Notes under the pieces: model-generated | The model's database searches: none | The model's input: the letters and a program-made list of their open reading frames with translations, nothing else | What the model was told of the DNA's origin: nothing | Assembly: GCF_003852525.1 (NCBI RefSeq) | Contig: NZ_QAJL01000009.1 | Location: forward strand, 113,285-177,284 | Origin: Pedobacter sp. KBW06 | GTDB lineage: Bacteria > Bacteroidota > Bacteroidia > Sphingobacteriales > Sphingobacteriaceae | Length of the DNA stretch: 64,000 nt | Direction of reading: 5' to 3' | Translations under genes and position numbers: made by a program | Shown: positions 52,436 through 61,954 of the stretch, piece by piece | Layout of the letters: the number at the start of each line of letters is the position of its first letter | How positions within the stretch are numbered: the stretch's first letter is position 1

Positions 52436-55400
52436 ATTAAAAAACTATTAAAAATACTTCTTTGGTTTGTTGCATCAGTGTTATTACTAGTTGCGATCCT
52501 GTTATTCGCGCTTCAATTCAAGCCTGTGCAGACTTTTGTAGCAAAAAAAGCGGCAGCATATTTATCTAAAGAACTCAATACCACCATCTCCTTAACCGGA
52601 ATATACATCAAACCTTTCAAATCTGTGGTTCTGGAAAATCTGCTCGTCCTCGACCAGCAGAAGGATACGCTTTTAAATACTCCCAAACTTCTGGTAGACA
52701 TCAATCAGCTCTCGCTGGAGAAGAGGATTATCGACGTGAATACCGTTCAGCTCAACGACGGAACCTTTTTCCTAAAATCTTATAAAGACGAATCAACCAA
52801 TCTCGATTTCATTATTGATTACTTTGATTCAGGAAAACCAACGGTAAAGAAGAAGAAAAAACCTTATAAACTTACCTTTGACCGCGTCATTCTGAACAAT
52901 ATCAATTTCAAATATAAAAACCTTAAAATTGACACGGTCATGAAGGGGGTAAATTTTGAGGACGTTCACCTGAGTAATCTTAATGGAATCTTCGAGAAAC
53001 TCAACACTACTGATCACATCATTCAGGCAGACATCAAGAACCTGACCTTTAAAGAAAAAAGTGGTTTTTACCTTAAAAACTTAACCGCCTTTACCACCGT
53101 CGACACCAACAAAATTGAACTTCAAAGATTGCTATTGGAAACAAACCATAGCAGGCTTAAGGATTATTTCAAAATGAGCTTCAATAAGTTCAGGGATTTT
53201 AATGATTATGTGAATAAAATAAGAATGAAGGCCAATTTTAAAGATAGCCATATCGCTTCCCGCGATGTTTCATTCTTTACATCCGAACTGGATCAAATGA
53301 ATTTGAACCTGGATGTTGACGGACAAATCACTGGTCTGGTAAATAACCTCAGGGCAAAAAAATTAGCCATAAAAGCTGGAAAAGCAACCCATATCAAAGG
53401 AGACTTCATCCTCAAAGGACTGCCGGTTTTAAAAGAAACTTTCATGGACCTCAAGATTGAGATGGCGGGAACCAATAAGAAAGACCTTGACCAATTATTA
53501 ACAAGCATTACCGGAAAAAAAGCAAAGACCATACCTGAGGTTGTTTCCAAATTTGGAAATGTAAATTTTAACGGCTCCTTTACTGGCTTCCAAAATGACT
53601 TTATTGCCTATGGAGAATTCAAAACCCAGCTGGGGCGCGTGGTTTCCGATGTAAACATGAAAATCGATAAGAAAGGGGTCCCTTCTTATTCCGGAAATGT
53701 AAAGACATACGACTTCAACCTGGGTAACCTGATTGACGAAAAAACGCTCGGAAGAATTACCGCCTCTTTAAATGTGAAAGGCCGTGGCACAGAAATCAAA
53801 AGCCTTTACGAAAAGCTAAATGGTAATATTGACTATATTGATTTCAACAATTACAGATATACAAATGTTAACATTGATGGAACTTTTGAAAAAAAGTATT
53901 TTGACGGGAGTTTAAAAATAGACGATAAAAATCTGAAGCTCAACTTTGATGGCGGAGTAAATCTAAATGGCAAGCTTCCCGAATTCAACTTTAAGGCCGA
54001 CATAAAGAAAGCAAGACTGAGGGCACTTAAATTATACAAAGATTCCCTTCAGGTAGATGCCGTGTTCAGTACGAATTTCTCGGGAACCAATCTGGATAAC
54101 ATTCAGGGAAACCTGTTGGTACAACACGTACAACTGAACAACGTAAAAGGAATTTACCATATTGATTCCATACAGCTGAATGCCAGCGGCATCGGGAGAG
54201 ACAGAAGTTTAACGATCAATTCAGACATCTTGGATGCCAGTATAAAAGGCCAGTATGACCTGAATACATTGCCTTCTTACTTCAAGGCACTCGCCAAGAC
54301 CTATATTCCTTCACTAAAGGCGGAAATCATCAACTATAAGGAGCAGATTTTCCAGTTTAATTTAAAAATTAAAAAGTTTGAGCCTGTAGCCCAGCTCCTT
54401 GTTCCAGGGCTGGAGATTGAAGACCAGGCCATTTTCATTGGGAATTTTGACTCCCAAAAGAAGACGGCTACTGTAAACGGTTTTGTAAAAAAACTCAAGT
54501 ATGATGGAATTGTAGTCAACAACATTATTGTCGATGAAAACACTTCCCTCAACCAGCTTCAGGCCATCATCACCTCAGACCGTGTAGACATCAATGATAG
54601 TTTATATATCAAAAATGTCAACATTTCAAATATTCTAAGGAATGACAGCCTGACGTTAAACGTTAAGCTTGCGAATTCTGATGATGCCAACTCACTCGAT
54701 TTAAATGGTCTTGTTGAATTTGCTACTGACACTGTAGGACGGATCACCATCCTTCCATCCATTCTGAAAATCAATAATGAAGACTGGAAAATTCAGGAAA
54801 AAGTAAGCATTAGCTTTCATGAGGGCAAGACACAGATCAGCAACTTCGACCTGAGTAACGGCCATCAGCTCCTCAAGATCGATGGGATTCTTTCCAAAGA
54901 CCCGGACGACCTGATTCTTGTTGGCTTTGAAAAATTTGACCTGGAAACCTTAAATCCTTTTGTAAAAGGCCTTGGCGTCAAATTATCCGGACACCTGAAT
55001 GGAGAAACAAAGCTTTATCAGGTACTAAAATCACCCAGAATTTCTGATAACATTACGATAGATTCCCTCAGCTTCAACAACACTTACATTGGAAGTTTAA
55101 CCGATACCTCTTCCTACCATAAAGCCAACAATGTGGCCAACATCTACACCACCATCGTCGCGCATGACAAGGAAACACTGAGAGCGAGAGGAAGCCTTGA
55201 TCTGGAGAAAAAAGAATTAGACGTCCACGTGAAACTGGATGAAACAGAACTGGCTGTTCTGGAGCCTTTCGTGAAAAAACTTGTCTCCAAATTAAAGGGA
55301 AATATCTCGGCAGACCTGACCGTCAAGGGGCCTTTTGAAAAACCGGAAATCAATGGAGAAGTCGCATTTGACAAAGGTAAAATGACCATCAACTACCTTC

Positions 55401-56908
55401 AGACCGCTTATACCCTCAATGATCAGGTGGTGATTGACAATAGTGTCATTAGAATCCATGACCTTAAGTTAGTTGACGTAGACAACAACCAGGCAGTGGC
55501 AAACGGAACTGTTGACCTGAATGATATTGACAATCCAACAATTGATGTCATTGTGAAGGCCAAAAATTTCATGGCACTCAACACGACCGAGAAGGACAAC
55601 CCGGTTTACTACGGGCAGGCCTACGGAACCGGAACATTTATATTCAAAGGGCCTACAAACCGTATGTTCATTGATATTGATGCAAAAACAGAGAAAGGAA
55701 CCGTATTTAACCTTCCGCTAAATAGTTCTGAAACGGTCTCAAGTAAGGACTTCATCACATTCGTAAGTAAAGACACGACTAAAACAGTGAAAAAGCAAAC
55801 CAGTTTCGACGGACTTACCATGAACCTGAAACTGGATGTAGACGCTAACAGCGTGGCCAATATTTTCACCAGTTTAGGAAACCTTAGTGGAAGAGGAAAT
55901 GCAACTGACCTCACCTTAAAAATCAATAGCCTGGGCGATTTCGACATGTCGGGAGATTACATCATTGAAAATGGCAGTTTCGATTTCACCGCACAGGAGG
56001 TAATCAACAAGAAATTCAATATCAGACAGGGTGGCACCATCCGCTGGACAGGCAACCCTACTGCTGCCCAAATACAATTAAAGGCGATATACGCGCTTAG
56101 AACGAGTCTGAGAGATCTTTATACTGCAGCCAATAGAGATCCAGGCAGCAGTAAAGATGAGCGGGTACTAACCGAAGTGGAAATGGGACTCTCAGGGCTA
56201 TTGTTAAAGCCTGATATTAAACTGGACATCTTCTTCCCATCGAATCCTGCAATCAAGGAAGAAATGCAGGCCTACTTCAACGATTCCAATAACCTGAATT
56301 TGCAGGCATTGAGTTTAATCATCAGAAGAAGCTTTGCGCCGGGTACAGGAAATGAGGACTTAGGAAAACAATTAACCAACGGCGTAACCAGTACCGCAAC
56401 GGAACTGTTATTTAATCAGCTGAATAATGTTCTTTCTTCGTTAAACCTGGATTTTGTAGACTTCAATGTTCGTTCATTAACGGAAGCCAATGCTTCATTC
56501 AGGCTGTTTAACGACCGCGTGATTCTGAATGCAGGAATTGTAAACAGAGGCAGTACGAATGATTTATCGCTTTCAGGCTTTACAAGAAATAATGTCGGAG
56601 GTGAGGTGGAGATTCTTGGATTGATTAAAAAGGATGGAACTTTGATCGGTAAAGTATCCAATAAACCACCCACACAACAAACGATCTTTACGACTTCCGG
56701 CATCAATCAGAATAACAATGTAACCTCTTTAGGACTGGTTTATACCCAGCAGTTCGACAGCTTCAGGGAATTCCTCCGGAAAATAACAGGGCAGTACAAA
56801 AGAGATCAAAAGAAAAAAGCCCAGCATGGAGAAATCCCCAAAACCAGGCAGTTAATTAACAAAGAGGCCATTCTTAACGAACAGCAAAAAAATAACCCTA
56901 AGAAATAG
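52436..56908 (+). CDS. tamB: Translocation and assembly module TamB-like protein
   Basis: A very large envelope protein (1490 residues if begun at ATT 52436; 1476 from GTG 52478). One N-terminal membrane helix is followed by long repeated beta strands typical of the AsmA/TamB family, which bridge the inner and outer membranes, and a C-terminal TamB (DUF490) domain with 'GLLLKPDIKLDIFFPSNPAI'. These proteins act in lipid transport or outer membrane protein assembly. No ATG exists in frame before the helix: the frame runs 'TIKKLLKILLWFVASVLLLVAI', so either ATT 52436 or the internal GTG is used. The GTG would cut the membrane helix short. Confidence 0.88.
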   Translation: MKKLLKILLWFVASVLLLVAILLFALQFKPVQTFVAKKAAAYLSKELNTTISLTGIYIKPFKSVVLENLLVLDQQKDTLLNTPKLLVDINQLSLEKRIIDVNTVQLNDGTFFLKSYKDESTNLDFIIDYFDSGKPTVKKKKKPYKLTFDRVILNNINFKYKNLKIDTVMKGVNFEDVHLSNLNGIFEKLNTTDHIIQADIKNLTFKEKSGFYLKNLTAFTTVDTNKIELQRLLLETNHSRLKDYFKMSFNKFRDFNDYVNKIRMKANFKDSHIASRDVSFFTSELDQMNLNLDVDGQITGLVNNLRAKKLAIKAGKATHIKGDFILKGLPVLKETFMDLKIEMAGTNKKDLDQLLTSITGKKAKTIPEVVSKFGNVNFNGSFTGFQNDFIAYGEFKTQLGRVVSDVNMKIDKKGVPSYSGNVKTYDFNLGNLIDEKTLGRITASLNVKGRGTEIKSLYEKLNGNIDYIDFNNYRYTNVNIDGTFEKKYFDGSLKIDDKNLKLNFDGGVNLNGKLPEFNFKADIKKARLRALKLYKDSLQVDAVFSTNFSGTNLDNIQGNLLVQHVQLNNVKGIYHIDSIQLNASGIGRDRSLTINSDILDASIKGQYDLNTLPSYFKALAKTYIPSLKAEIINYKEQIFQFNLKIKKFEPVAQLLVPGLEIEDQAIFIGNFDSQKKTATVNGFVKKLKYDGIVVNNIIVDENTSLNQLQAIITSDRVDINDSLYIKNVNISNILRNDSLTLNVKLANSDDANSLDLNGLVEFATDTVGRITILPSILKINNEDWKIQEKVSISFHEGKTQISNFDLSNGHQLLKIDGILSKDPDDLILVGFEKFDLETLNPFVKGLGVKLSGHLNGETKLYQVLKSPRISDNITIDSLSFNNTYIGSLTDTSSYHKANNVANIYTTIVAHDKETLRARGSLDLEKKELDVHVKLDETELAVLEPFVKKLVSKLKGNISADLTVKGPFEKPEINGEVAFDKGKMTINYLQTAYTLNDQVVIDNSVIRIHDLKLVDVDNNQAVANGTVDLNDIDNPTIDVIVKAKNFMALNTTEKDNPVYYGQAYGTGTFIFKGPTNRMFIDIDAKTEKGTVFNLPLNSSETVSSKDFITFVSKDTTKTVKKQTSFDGLTMNLKLDVDANSVANIFTSLGNLSGRGNATDLTLKINSLGDFDMSGDYIIENGSFDFTAQEVINKKFNIRQGGTIRWTGNPTAAQIQLKAIYALRTSLRDLYTAANRDPGSSKDERVLTEVEMGLSGLLLKPDIKLDIFFPSNPAIKEEMQAYFNDSNNLNLQALSLIIRRSFAPGTGNEDLGKQLTNGVTSTATELLFNQLNNVLSSLNLDFVDFNVRSLTEANASFRLFNDRVILNAGIVNRGSTNDLSLSGFTRNNVGGEVEILGLIKKDGTLIGKVSNKPPTQQTIFTTSGINQNNNVTSLGLVYTQQFDSFREFLRKITGQYKRDQKKKAQHGEIPKTRQLINKEAILNEQQKNNPKK

Positions 56909-56919
56909 GGCTATTTCTT
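56900..56919. terminator. Bidirectional hairpin between tamB and ribBA
   Basis: AAGAAATAG-GG-CTATTTCTT, a 9-bp stem that contains the tamB stop and the first bases of the ribBA stop on the other strand. It serves two converging genes with 9 bases between them. Confidence 0.6.
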
Positions 56920-58129
56920 ATCCCTTCATGATCTGATGTCCCATTTTATCACGTTTGGTTCTCAGGTATTGTTCATTGTGAACATTGCTTTCAATTTCGA
57001 TAGAGATATTTTCTAAAATCTCCAACCCGTATCCGATCAGACCGGCACGTTTTGTCGGGTTGTTGGACATCAATCTCATTTTAGAAATCCCCTGAGCCCT
57101 TAAAATCTGGGCACCCACTCCATAATCTCTCTCATCACCTTTAAAGCCCAGTTTAATATTGGCTTCAACGGTATCTAAACCGGCATCCTGAAGATTATAA
57201 GAACGTAACTTATTAACCAGTCCGATACCTCTGCCTTCCTGGTTCATATATACAATAAGACCTTTACCTTCTTTATCGATCATCTCCATTGCTTTATGCA
57301 ATTGCGGTCCGCAATCACAGCGGCAGGAGCCAAAAATATCACCGGTCACACAAGAGCTGTGTACCCTGACCATTACCGGTTCATCCGGAAGCCATTCCCC
57401 CTTGCTGATCGCCAGGTGGGTTGCTCCGGTATCCAGCTGTGTATAAGCCGTCATTTTAAAATCTCCCCAATCTGTTGGAAGATTAACGGTTACTTCTTCT
57501 TTTATCAGACTTTCCTTGCTCAACCTGTAAGCAATGAGGTCTTTTATAGAAACAATTTTCAATTGATGCTGAGCTGCAATTTTAATCAAATCAGGCAACC
57601 TCGCCATTTCTCCATCATCTTTCATGATTTCGACTAAAACCCCTGCAGGTTCCATTCCAGCCAATCTGGCTAAGTCTACAGAAGCTTCCGTATGTCCGGA
57701 TCTTCTTAAAACCCCTCCATCTTTGGACCTTAGCGGAAAAATATGTCCGGGTCTGCCCAATTCAGCAGGATCAATGTTAGGATTAATCAATGCCTGAATA
57801 GTTTTAGACCTGTCAGATGCAGAGATTCCGGTAGTACATCCATAACCGATTAAATCAACAGAAACGGTAAAGTTTGTTTCATAAGCTGCAGTATTCTTTC
57901 CTACCATCAGCTCTAACCCAAGTTCATCACAGCGCTGTTCCGTTAAAGCGGCACAAATTAACCCTCTGCCATAAGTGGCCATAAAGTTAATCACTTCAGG
58001 TGTTGCATTTGCAGCAGCCGTCAGGAAGTCCCCTTCATTTTCTCTATCTTCATCATCAACAACAATAACTACTTTACCAGCTTGTATTTCAGCAATAGCT
58101 TCTTCTATTGCATTTAGTTTGATTTCCAT
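56918..58129 (-). CDS. ribBA: Bifunctional 3,4-dihydroxy-2-butanone-4-phosphate synthase / GTP cyclohydrolase II
   Basis: Makes both precursors of riboflavin, from ribulose 5-phosphate and GTP. The protein has 403 residues from the ATG at 58129, which gives the usual opening 'MEIKLNAIEEAI'; a start at 58153 adds 8 residues. The DHBP synthase domain has 'DDEDRENEGD' (25-34) and 'HTEASVDLARLAG'. The GTP cyclohydrolase II domain has zinc cysteines Cys260, Cys271 and Cys273 and 'GRGIGLVNKLRSY'. ribF lies elsewhere in the window. A -7-like TAACTTTG (minus, 58195-58202) lies upstream. No FMN riboswitch was seen. Confidence 0.96.
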   Translation of the reverse strand: MEIKLNAIEEAIAEIQAGKVVIVVDDEDRENEGDFLTAAANATPEVINFMATYGRGLICAALTEQRCDELGLELMVGKNTAAYETNFTVSVDLIGYGCTTGISASDRSKTIQALINPNIDPAELGRPGHIFPLRSKDGGVLRRSGHTEASVDLARLAGMEPAGVLVEIMKDDGEMARLPDLIKIAAQHQLKIVSIKDLIAYRLSKESLIKEEVTVNLPTDWGDFKMTAYTQLDTGATHLAISKGEWLPDEPVMVRVHSSCVTGDIFGSCRCDCGPQLHKAMEMIDKEGKGLIVYMNQEGRGIGLVNKLRSYNLQDAGLDTVEANIKLGFKGDERDYGVGAQILRAQGISKMRLMSNNPTKRAGLIGYGLEILENISIEIESNVHNEQYLRTKRDKMGHQIMKG

Positions 58130-58286
58130 TTTTTGAAATATATCGATAAACAAACACTAGGATCAGCTGCTTGTTCAGCTATTAAGATTAAGTACAAAGT
58201 TACAACCTTCCCATTCAAATCCATGTGTTCAAATATCATAAATAAGTAAGGAATAATTGTCTATATCAGTCCTGCTTCTTACCTGA

Positions 58287-59726
58287 TTAAAGCTTTGACG
58301 GCAGGTTCTTTTTTTTCTTTTTAAATAGGTTTACCATCATTTGCTTCAGGTTATTCACATCAAATAAGGCGGAATCAACCGTAGCTTTATAAGTAAGGAA
58401 TGCCCCTACGGGAGATAAGATAATGATCGCCAGCCAGGGTCCGAAAAATGGCGCAAGCGTCCCGGTGATGGCTGATTTCTCCGCAACAGTAGCAATAATG
58501 TGATAGATTAGAAAGAAAACAATTGCCATGACTACGGGCAAGCCCAACCCTCCTTTTCTAATGATGGCTCCCAATGGGGCCCCAATGAAAAATAAAAGAA
58601 GACAAGATGCGGCGAGTGTAAACTTTTTCTGGTATTCGATCTGAACCTTTATGATATTTCTTACCCTGTCGCCATAATCTGCCATTCTTCCCGACGTCGT
58701 TTGCTTGATAGAATTTGCCTGATCTAAGGCGCTTTGGATGATGCTCATCTTTTGTTTCACAGGCAAAAGGCTCAGTACAGGCTTATTGATCACTTTTTCT
58801 GCGACTTTAATCTTAGTATAACCTTTCGCATAGTTATTCTGTTTAAAGTAACTTGAAACCGTCATGGCAGCGAATTTGTTCACACTATCCAGCTCTTTAC
58901 TTAAAGAGTCTTCCTTTTTAACAAGCCCTTTAAGGTTGAGCATTTGGGTATTGTTTCTAAAACCCTGCTCATCCGTCCTGTTCATCTTGAAACTGGAAAT
59001 ATCGAATTTTTGATCTGTTTCCTTAAACCTCATCCGCGTGAACTGCTGTCTGGGGTTATAAGAGGAATTCTGCCCGCTGGATTCTTCATACCGGACTCCA
59101 TTCTTCAGTTTCAAAAGAAGGTTTTTCTCATCACTGGCCATTTTGCCTTCTTTGGCAATAATGATCTTTGCAATTCCATTGTTACTGGTATGGTCATAGA
59201 TCATAACCCCTTCAAGGGATACGCCGTCTGAACCTTTCTTATCCACCCTGATCGAGTATCCAGGAATACTGTTATTGAATACCCCTTCTTTAATCAGAAA
59301 GGACAGTTTTTTATTTCTGATATCCCAGAGCAGAGAGCCGAACTTTAGGTTGGCCTTTGGCAACATCACATCCGAGAATAAAAAAGAACCAATTGAAATG
59401 AAGCAGATCAGCACCAGCAATGGCATCATCGCCTTTTGGAGCGATACCCCAGCCGATTTTATGGCCACGAGCTCATAGTTTTCCCCTAATGTCCCAAAGG
59501 TCATAATGGAGGACAGCAAAATAGAAAGTGGAAGGGCCATGGAAACATTTGCAGCCGATGCATAATACATCAGTTCCAGGATCACATACCATTCAAAGCC
59601 CTTTCCTATTAAATCATCCACGTATTTAAACAGGAAAAACATCAACAAGATGAACATCACAATAAAAAATGTGACGAAGAAGGGCCTAATAAATGCTTTG
59701 AGCAGAAGTAAATGAAGCTTTTTCAA
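58287..59726 (-). CDS. LptF/LptG family lipopolysaccharide export permease
   Basis: An inner-membrane subunit of the LPS transport ABC exporter. The protein has 479 residues. The first 110 residues contain three helices with 'PFFVTFFIVMFILLMFFLFKYVDDLIGKG' at the start and 'ALPLSILLSSIMTFGTLGENYELVAIKSAG', the YjgP/YjgQ signature. A periplasmic jellyroll (about 110-375) follows, then three more helices. LptF and LptG cannot be told apart here. The only start at the expected place is TTG 59726. It is upstream of ribBA with a 157-base gap. Confidence 0.9.
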   Translation of the reverse strand: MKKLHLLLLKAFIRPFFVTFFIVMFILLMFFLFKYVDDLIGKGFEWYVILELMYYASAANVSMALPLSILLSSIMTFGTLGENYELVAIKSAGVSLQKAMMPLLVLICFISIGSFLFSDVMLPKANLKFGSLLWDIRNKKLSFLIKEGVFNNSIPGYSIRVDKKGSDGVSLEGVMIYDHTSNNGIAKIIIAKEGKMASDEKNLLLKLKNGVRYEESSGQNSSYNPRQQFTRMRFKETDQKFDISSFKMNRTDEQGFRNNTQMLNLKGLVKKEDSLSKELDSVNKFAAMTVSSYFKQNNYAKGYTKIKVAEKVINKPVLSLLPVKQKMSIIQSALDQANSIKQTTSGRMADYGDRVRNIIKVQIEYQKKFTLAASCLLLFFIGAPLGAIIRKGGLGLPVVMAIVFFLIYHIIATVAEKSAITGTLAPFFGPWLAIIILSPVGAFLTYKATVDSALFDVNNLKQMMVNLFKKKKKNLPSKL

Positions 59727-59756
59727 TATACAAAGGTAATCAAAGCAAGCGAAAAA

Positions 59757-60137
59757 CTATGCGCCAAGTACACTATGCAAATAGGTAATCTGATTATCCC
59801 AAATCAAAGTACGTTCTGCAAGTGTATCCTCAGTAGCAAAATCTGTAATAGATAAGGCTACATCATTTGTTAATTCGTCCTGAACGATTTCCATCTCAAA
59901 ATAACAATGAGGTTCATCATCAATCCATTTAAACTTTACCAGTTTATTCTCTTTAATACTTAAAAGCTTCGCTTTTTGTATTTCGTCGTCCCATGTAAAT
60001 GTATACAGCTGATCACGGAAAATCACATCATCAGCAAACCATTGAGATAAGCCATTAGGCTCACTAATGAAGCTAAACAAAATACGTGGAGACGATCTCA
60101 ATTCATATTCTAACGTAAACTTTTTCTTTTCTGACAT
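59757..60137 (-). CDS. START-like / SRPBCC domain protein
   Basis: A 126-residue cytoplasmic protein made of a single START-like fold: opening strand 'KKFTLEYELRSSPRILFSFI', the 'LSQWFADDV' turn typical of AHSA1-type proteins, and strands 'KLVKFKWIDDEPHCYFEMEIV'. Such domains bind small hydrophobic ligands or chaperones; the role here is unknown. It lies 30 bases upstream of the LptF/G gene on the same strand and may be co-transcribed. Confidence 0.85.
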   Translation of the reverse strand: MSEKKKFTLEYELRSSPRILFSFISEPNGLSQWFADDVIFRDQLYTFTWDDEIQKAKLLSIKENKLVKFKWIDDEPHCYFEMEIVQDELTNDVALSITDFATEDTLAERTLIWDNQITYLHSVLGA

Positions 60138-60211
60138 CGATGGATCCTTATATTTTGAACTATTAGACTATTTTTTTTTAATATTTATTTCTAAAGAAAA
60201 GTAATTTATTC

Positions 60212-60219
60212 TATATTTG
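60212..60219 (+). promoter_or_regulatory. -7 box of the tRNA-Met promoter
   Basis: TATATTTG, 24 bases before the tRNA. The -33 region, about 19-21 bases upstream, is T-rich ('TTTC') but has no exact TTG. Confidence 0.55.
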
Positions 60220-60243
60220 CAACTCTTTAGAAAAAAGACGCCC

Positions 60244-60317
60244 GGCGGGGTAGCTCAGATGGTTAGAGCGCAGGATTCATAACCCTGAGGTCGGCAGTTC
60301 GATCCTGCTCCCCGCTA
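60244..60317 (+). tRNA. tRNA-Met (anticodon CAU), elongator type
   Basis: A full cloverleaf: acceptor GGCGGGG / CCCCGCT, D stem GCTC / GAGC, anticodon loop TTCATAA with CAT, and T stem GGCAG / CTGCT with loop TTCGATC. The 3' CCA is not encoded. The anticodon stem lacks the three G-C pairs of initiator tRNA, and the 1-72 pair is G-U, so elongator is preferred; an isoleucine tRNA with lysidine-modified CAU cannot be fully excluded. Confidence 0.93.
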
Positions 60318-60323
60318 CTTGGT

Positions 60324-60351
60324 AAAAGCTCATCTTCGGATGGGCTTTTTT
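60324..60351 (+). terminator. Intrinsic terminator after tRNA-Met
   Basis: An 11-bp stem AAAAGCTCATC / GATGGGCTTTT (one G-U) closed by a TTCG tetraloop, followed by TT. It begins 7 bases after the tRNA. Confidence 0.92.
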
Positions 60352-60988
60352 ACGTTTACGGGGTTATTAATCAGCATCTTATGATACTACGCAGCAAGCC
60401 GCTGCTCCATCCAAATATAATCCCCTCCCTTTGCATTTCTCTAAGAAGCTGTCTCAAAGTTCAGACATCTCGCCTATTTATTGGCGCAGATTTTCTGCCT
60501 CCATATTCCTTATCAAACGATGATACACGGAACACACCCCCCATTTTTAATCCCAATTTGAACATTTTAGAATAAAAAATCACAGTTTCAATATACAATT
60601 TTTAAACTGTTCTACTAAAAATAATCAAATCGATTGTAAACGCAGGATTACTGATCATGGCAAAAGGATCAGGTGGAATAATTGGAGAATAAATTCTTTT
60701 GAATTTGTAAACTAAGCGGGGATTTACATTTCGCTTCAAACCGCAGAAAGTCTAATCAGCTGATACCTAAGCGCCAGTAAAATCCATTAGCGATATCTTC
60801 CATTTTTTTGGTTTGACAAAAGTAAATCCATGTTTAATTCCGACAGAAATCCTAAATTATTTACGTGCCGAAGTTTCTATGTCTTATTTTTACAGGGCGG
60901 AAACCACATAAAGAAATGTACCAGTCAATATTTTCTGATTACGACGCTTAAAATGTTTCTTTTTGTAACTAACATCCAAAACCCATTT
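60352..60988. other. Gene-poor stretch with possible mobile-element debris
   Basis: About 640 bases downstream of the tRNA with no convincing gene. A 64-codon plus-strand frame at 60381-60575 looks low in complexity and has no recognisable motif. The phrase AAGCTGTCTCAAAGTTC near 60445-60462 resembles insertion-sequence ends I recall from Bacteroidota. A tiny frame at 60657-60692 encodes MAKGSGGIIGE and stops. Together these suggest decayed insertions. The promoter of the next gene must lie in the last 150 bases. Confidence 0.35.
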
Positions 60989-61945
60989 ATGAAATCCATA
61001 TTCTGCCTTTTATTACTCGCATCAACACTCTTTAACAACTGCTATGCTCAAAATGACGACGAGGATCTCAAAAAGATTACCGTTAGCGACACCATACTAA
61101 AGGCCCGAAATCTTATCATTCCCGGGCCTTTTAACGCGCAAAAAGCGCTGTTAAAATTGTTCCCGGGTAAATACTATAACATTACAAAAAGGTCCGGGTA
61201 CCAAAATGAGCTGATCAACTGGGACATCAAAACACCTGACAGGAAATCTTATATCGATGTAAATGGATACCAGGGCGACCTTCTCTTTCCATTTGAAAGA
61301 GGCGTAGCCACCCGCTTAATGAATGTAATGGACTTTAAGGATTCTACAGGATTACAATATAAGGTCATCAGCTTCAATCATTCCGAATATGATGAGGAGG
61401 GGCTTCAGACCTCCAGATTTACCGGTGGGTTATTAGGACTGGCAAAATTTGCCCTCACAAAAGAAGGATGGAAATTAAGAATATTTCAACCGGCTATCGG
61501 AGGATATGGCGCATTTTCAAATTCTCCGACTCCCAAGCCTGTATTGATTGGCGAAGATCAATATGCTTTCATGATTGAACATATGAATGGCGGAGGAGGA
61601 GGGCCCTTTTTTAGCGCATTATTCCTCATTGCCGGAACAAATGGTACTTATCAGCAAATCATGTCCGCATATGGCGTTAAAAAGACAACAGGAGCAGATG
61701 AGGAAGTGCCTACTTCCTGGTCAAGCGAGTATTCAGTTCCTCTGAGTAAGAAAAAATATTTTCGGGATATCATCATTACCACTAAGGGAACCTACGCTTC
61801 ATCAAACCTGGAAGGCCTCCCTGAATCAGTTTCTGCCAGGATCAAACCAGGCAAAAAAGGGAAATACAGCATTACCACGCGATATGTCTACAAAGGCAGC
61901 AAGGGCTATGAAGCGCAAGTCCCCGCTGCTATTGTTCTGAATTGA
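60989..61945 (+). CDS. Secreted protein of unknown function
   Basis: The protein has 318 residues from the ATG at 60989, which opens a signal peptide 'SIFCLLLLASTLFNNCYAQ'; the frame stays open upstream to an ATG at 60830, but those 53 residues have no signal-like character. The mature part contains 'PGPFNAQKALLKLFPGKYYN', a central 'GLLGLAKFALTKEGWKLRIF' segment and glycine-rich 'EHMNGGGGGPFFSALF', and ends in 'YKGSKGYEAQVPAAIVLN'. No family was recognised. It converges with the subtilase gene, 9 bases apart. Confidence 0.72.
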   Translation: MKSIFCLLLLASTLFNNCYAQNDDEDLKKITVSDTILKARNLIIPGPFNAQKALLKLFPGKYYNITKRSGYQNELINWDIKTPDRKSYIDVNGYQGDLLFPFERGVATRLMNVMDFKDSTGLQYKVISFNHSEYDEEGLQTSRFTGGLLGLAKFALTKEGWKLRIFQPAIGGYGAFSNSPTPKPVLIGEDQYAFMIEHMNGGGGGPFFSALFLIAGTNGTYQQIMSAYGVKKTTGADEEVPTSWSSEYSVPLSKKKYFRDIIITTKGTYASSNLEGLPESVSARIKPGKKGKYSITTRYVYKGSKGYEAQVPAAIVLN

Positions 61946-61954
61946 GCCTGAGCT

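Noticed and set aside
58130..58286. FMN riboswitch before ribBA
   Set aside because: The region is long enough, but the conserved RFN boxes are not present on the minus strand; only a possible -7 box was seen.
60244..60317. Initiator tRNA-fMet
   Set aside because: It lacks the three G-C pairs in the anticodon stem and the 1-72 mismatch expected for initiator tRNA.
60381..60575. A 64-codon plus-strand frame after the tRNA
   Set aside because: No recognisable motif, unusual Ser/Pro/Leu composition, no promoter or terminator; treated as non-coding or debris.
60657..60692. Mini frame MAKGSGGIIGE
   Set aside because: Only 11 codons; it could be the start of a lost gene but cannot be supported as a gene.
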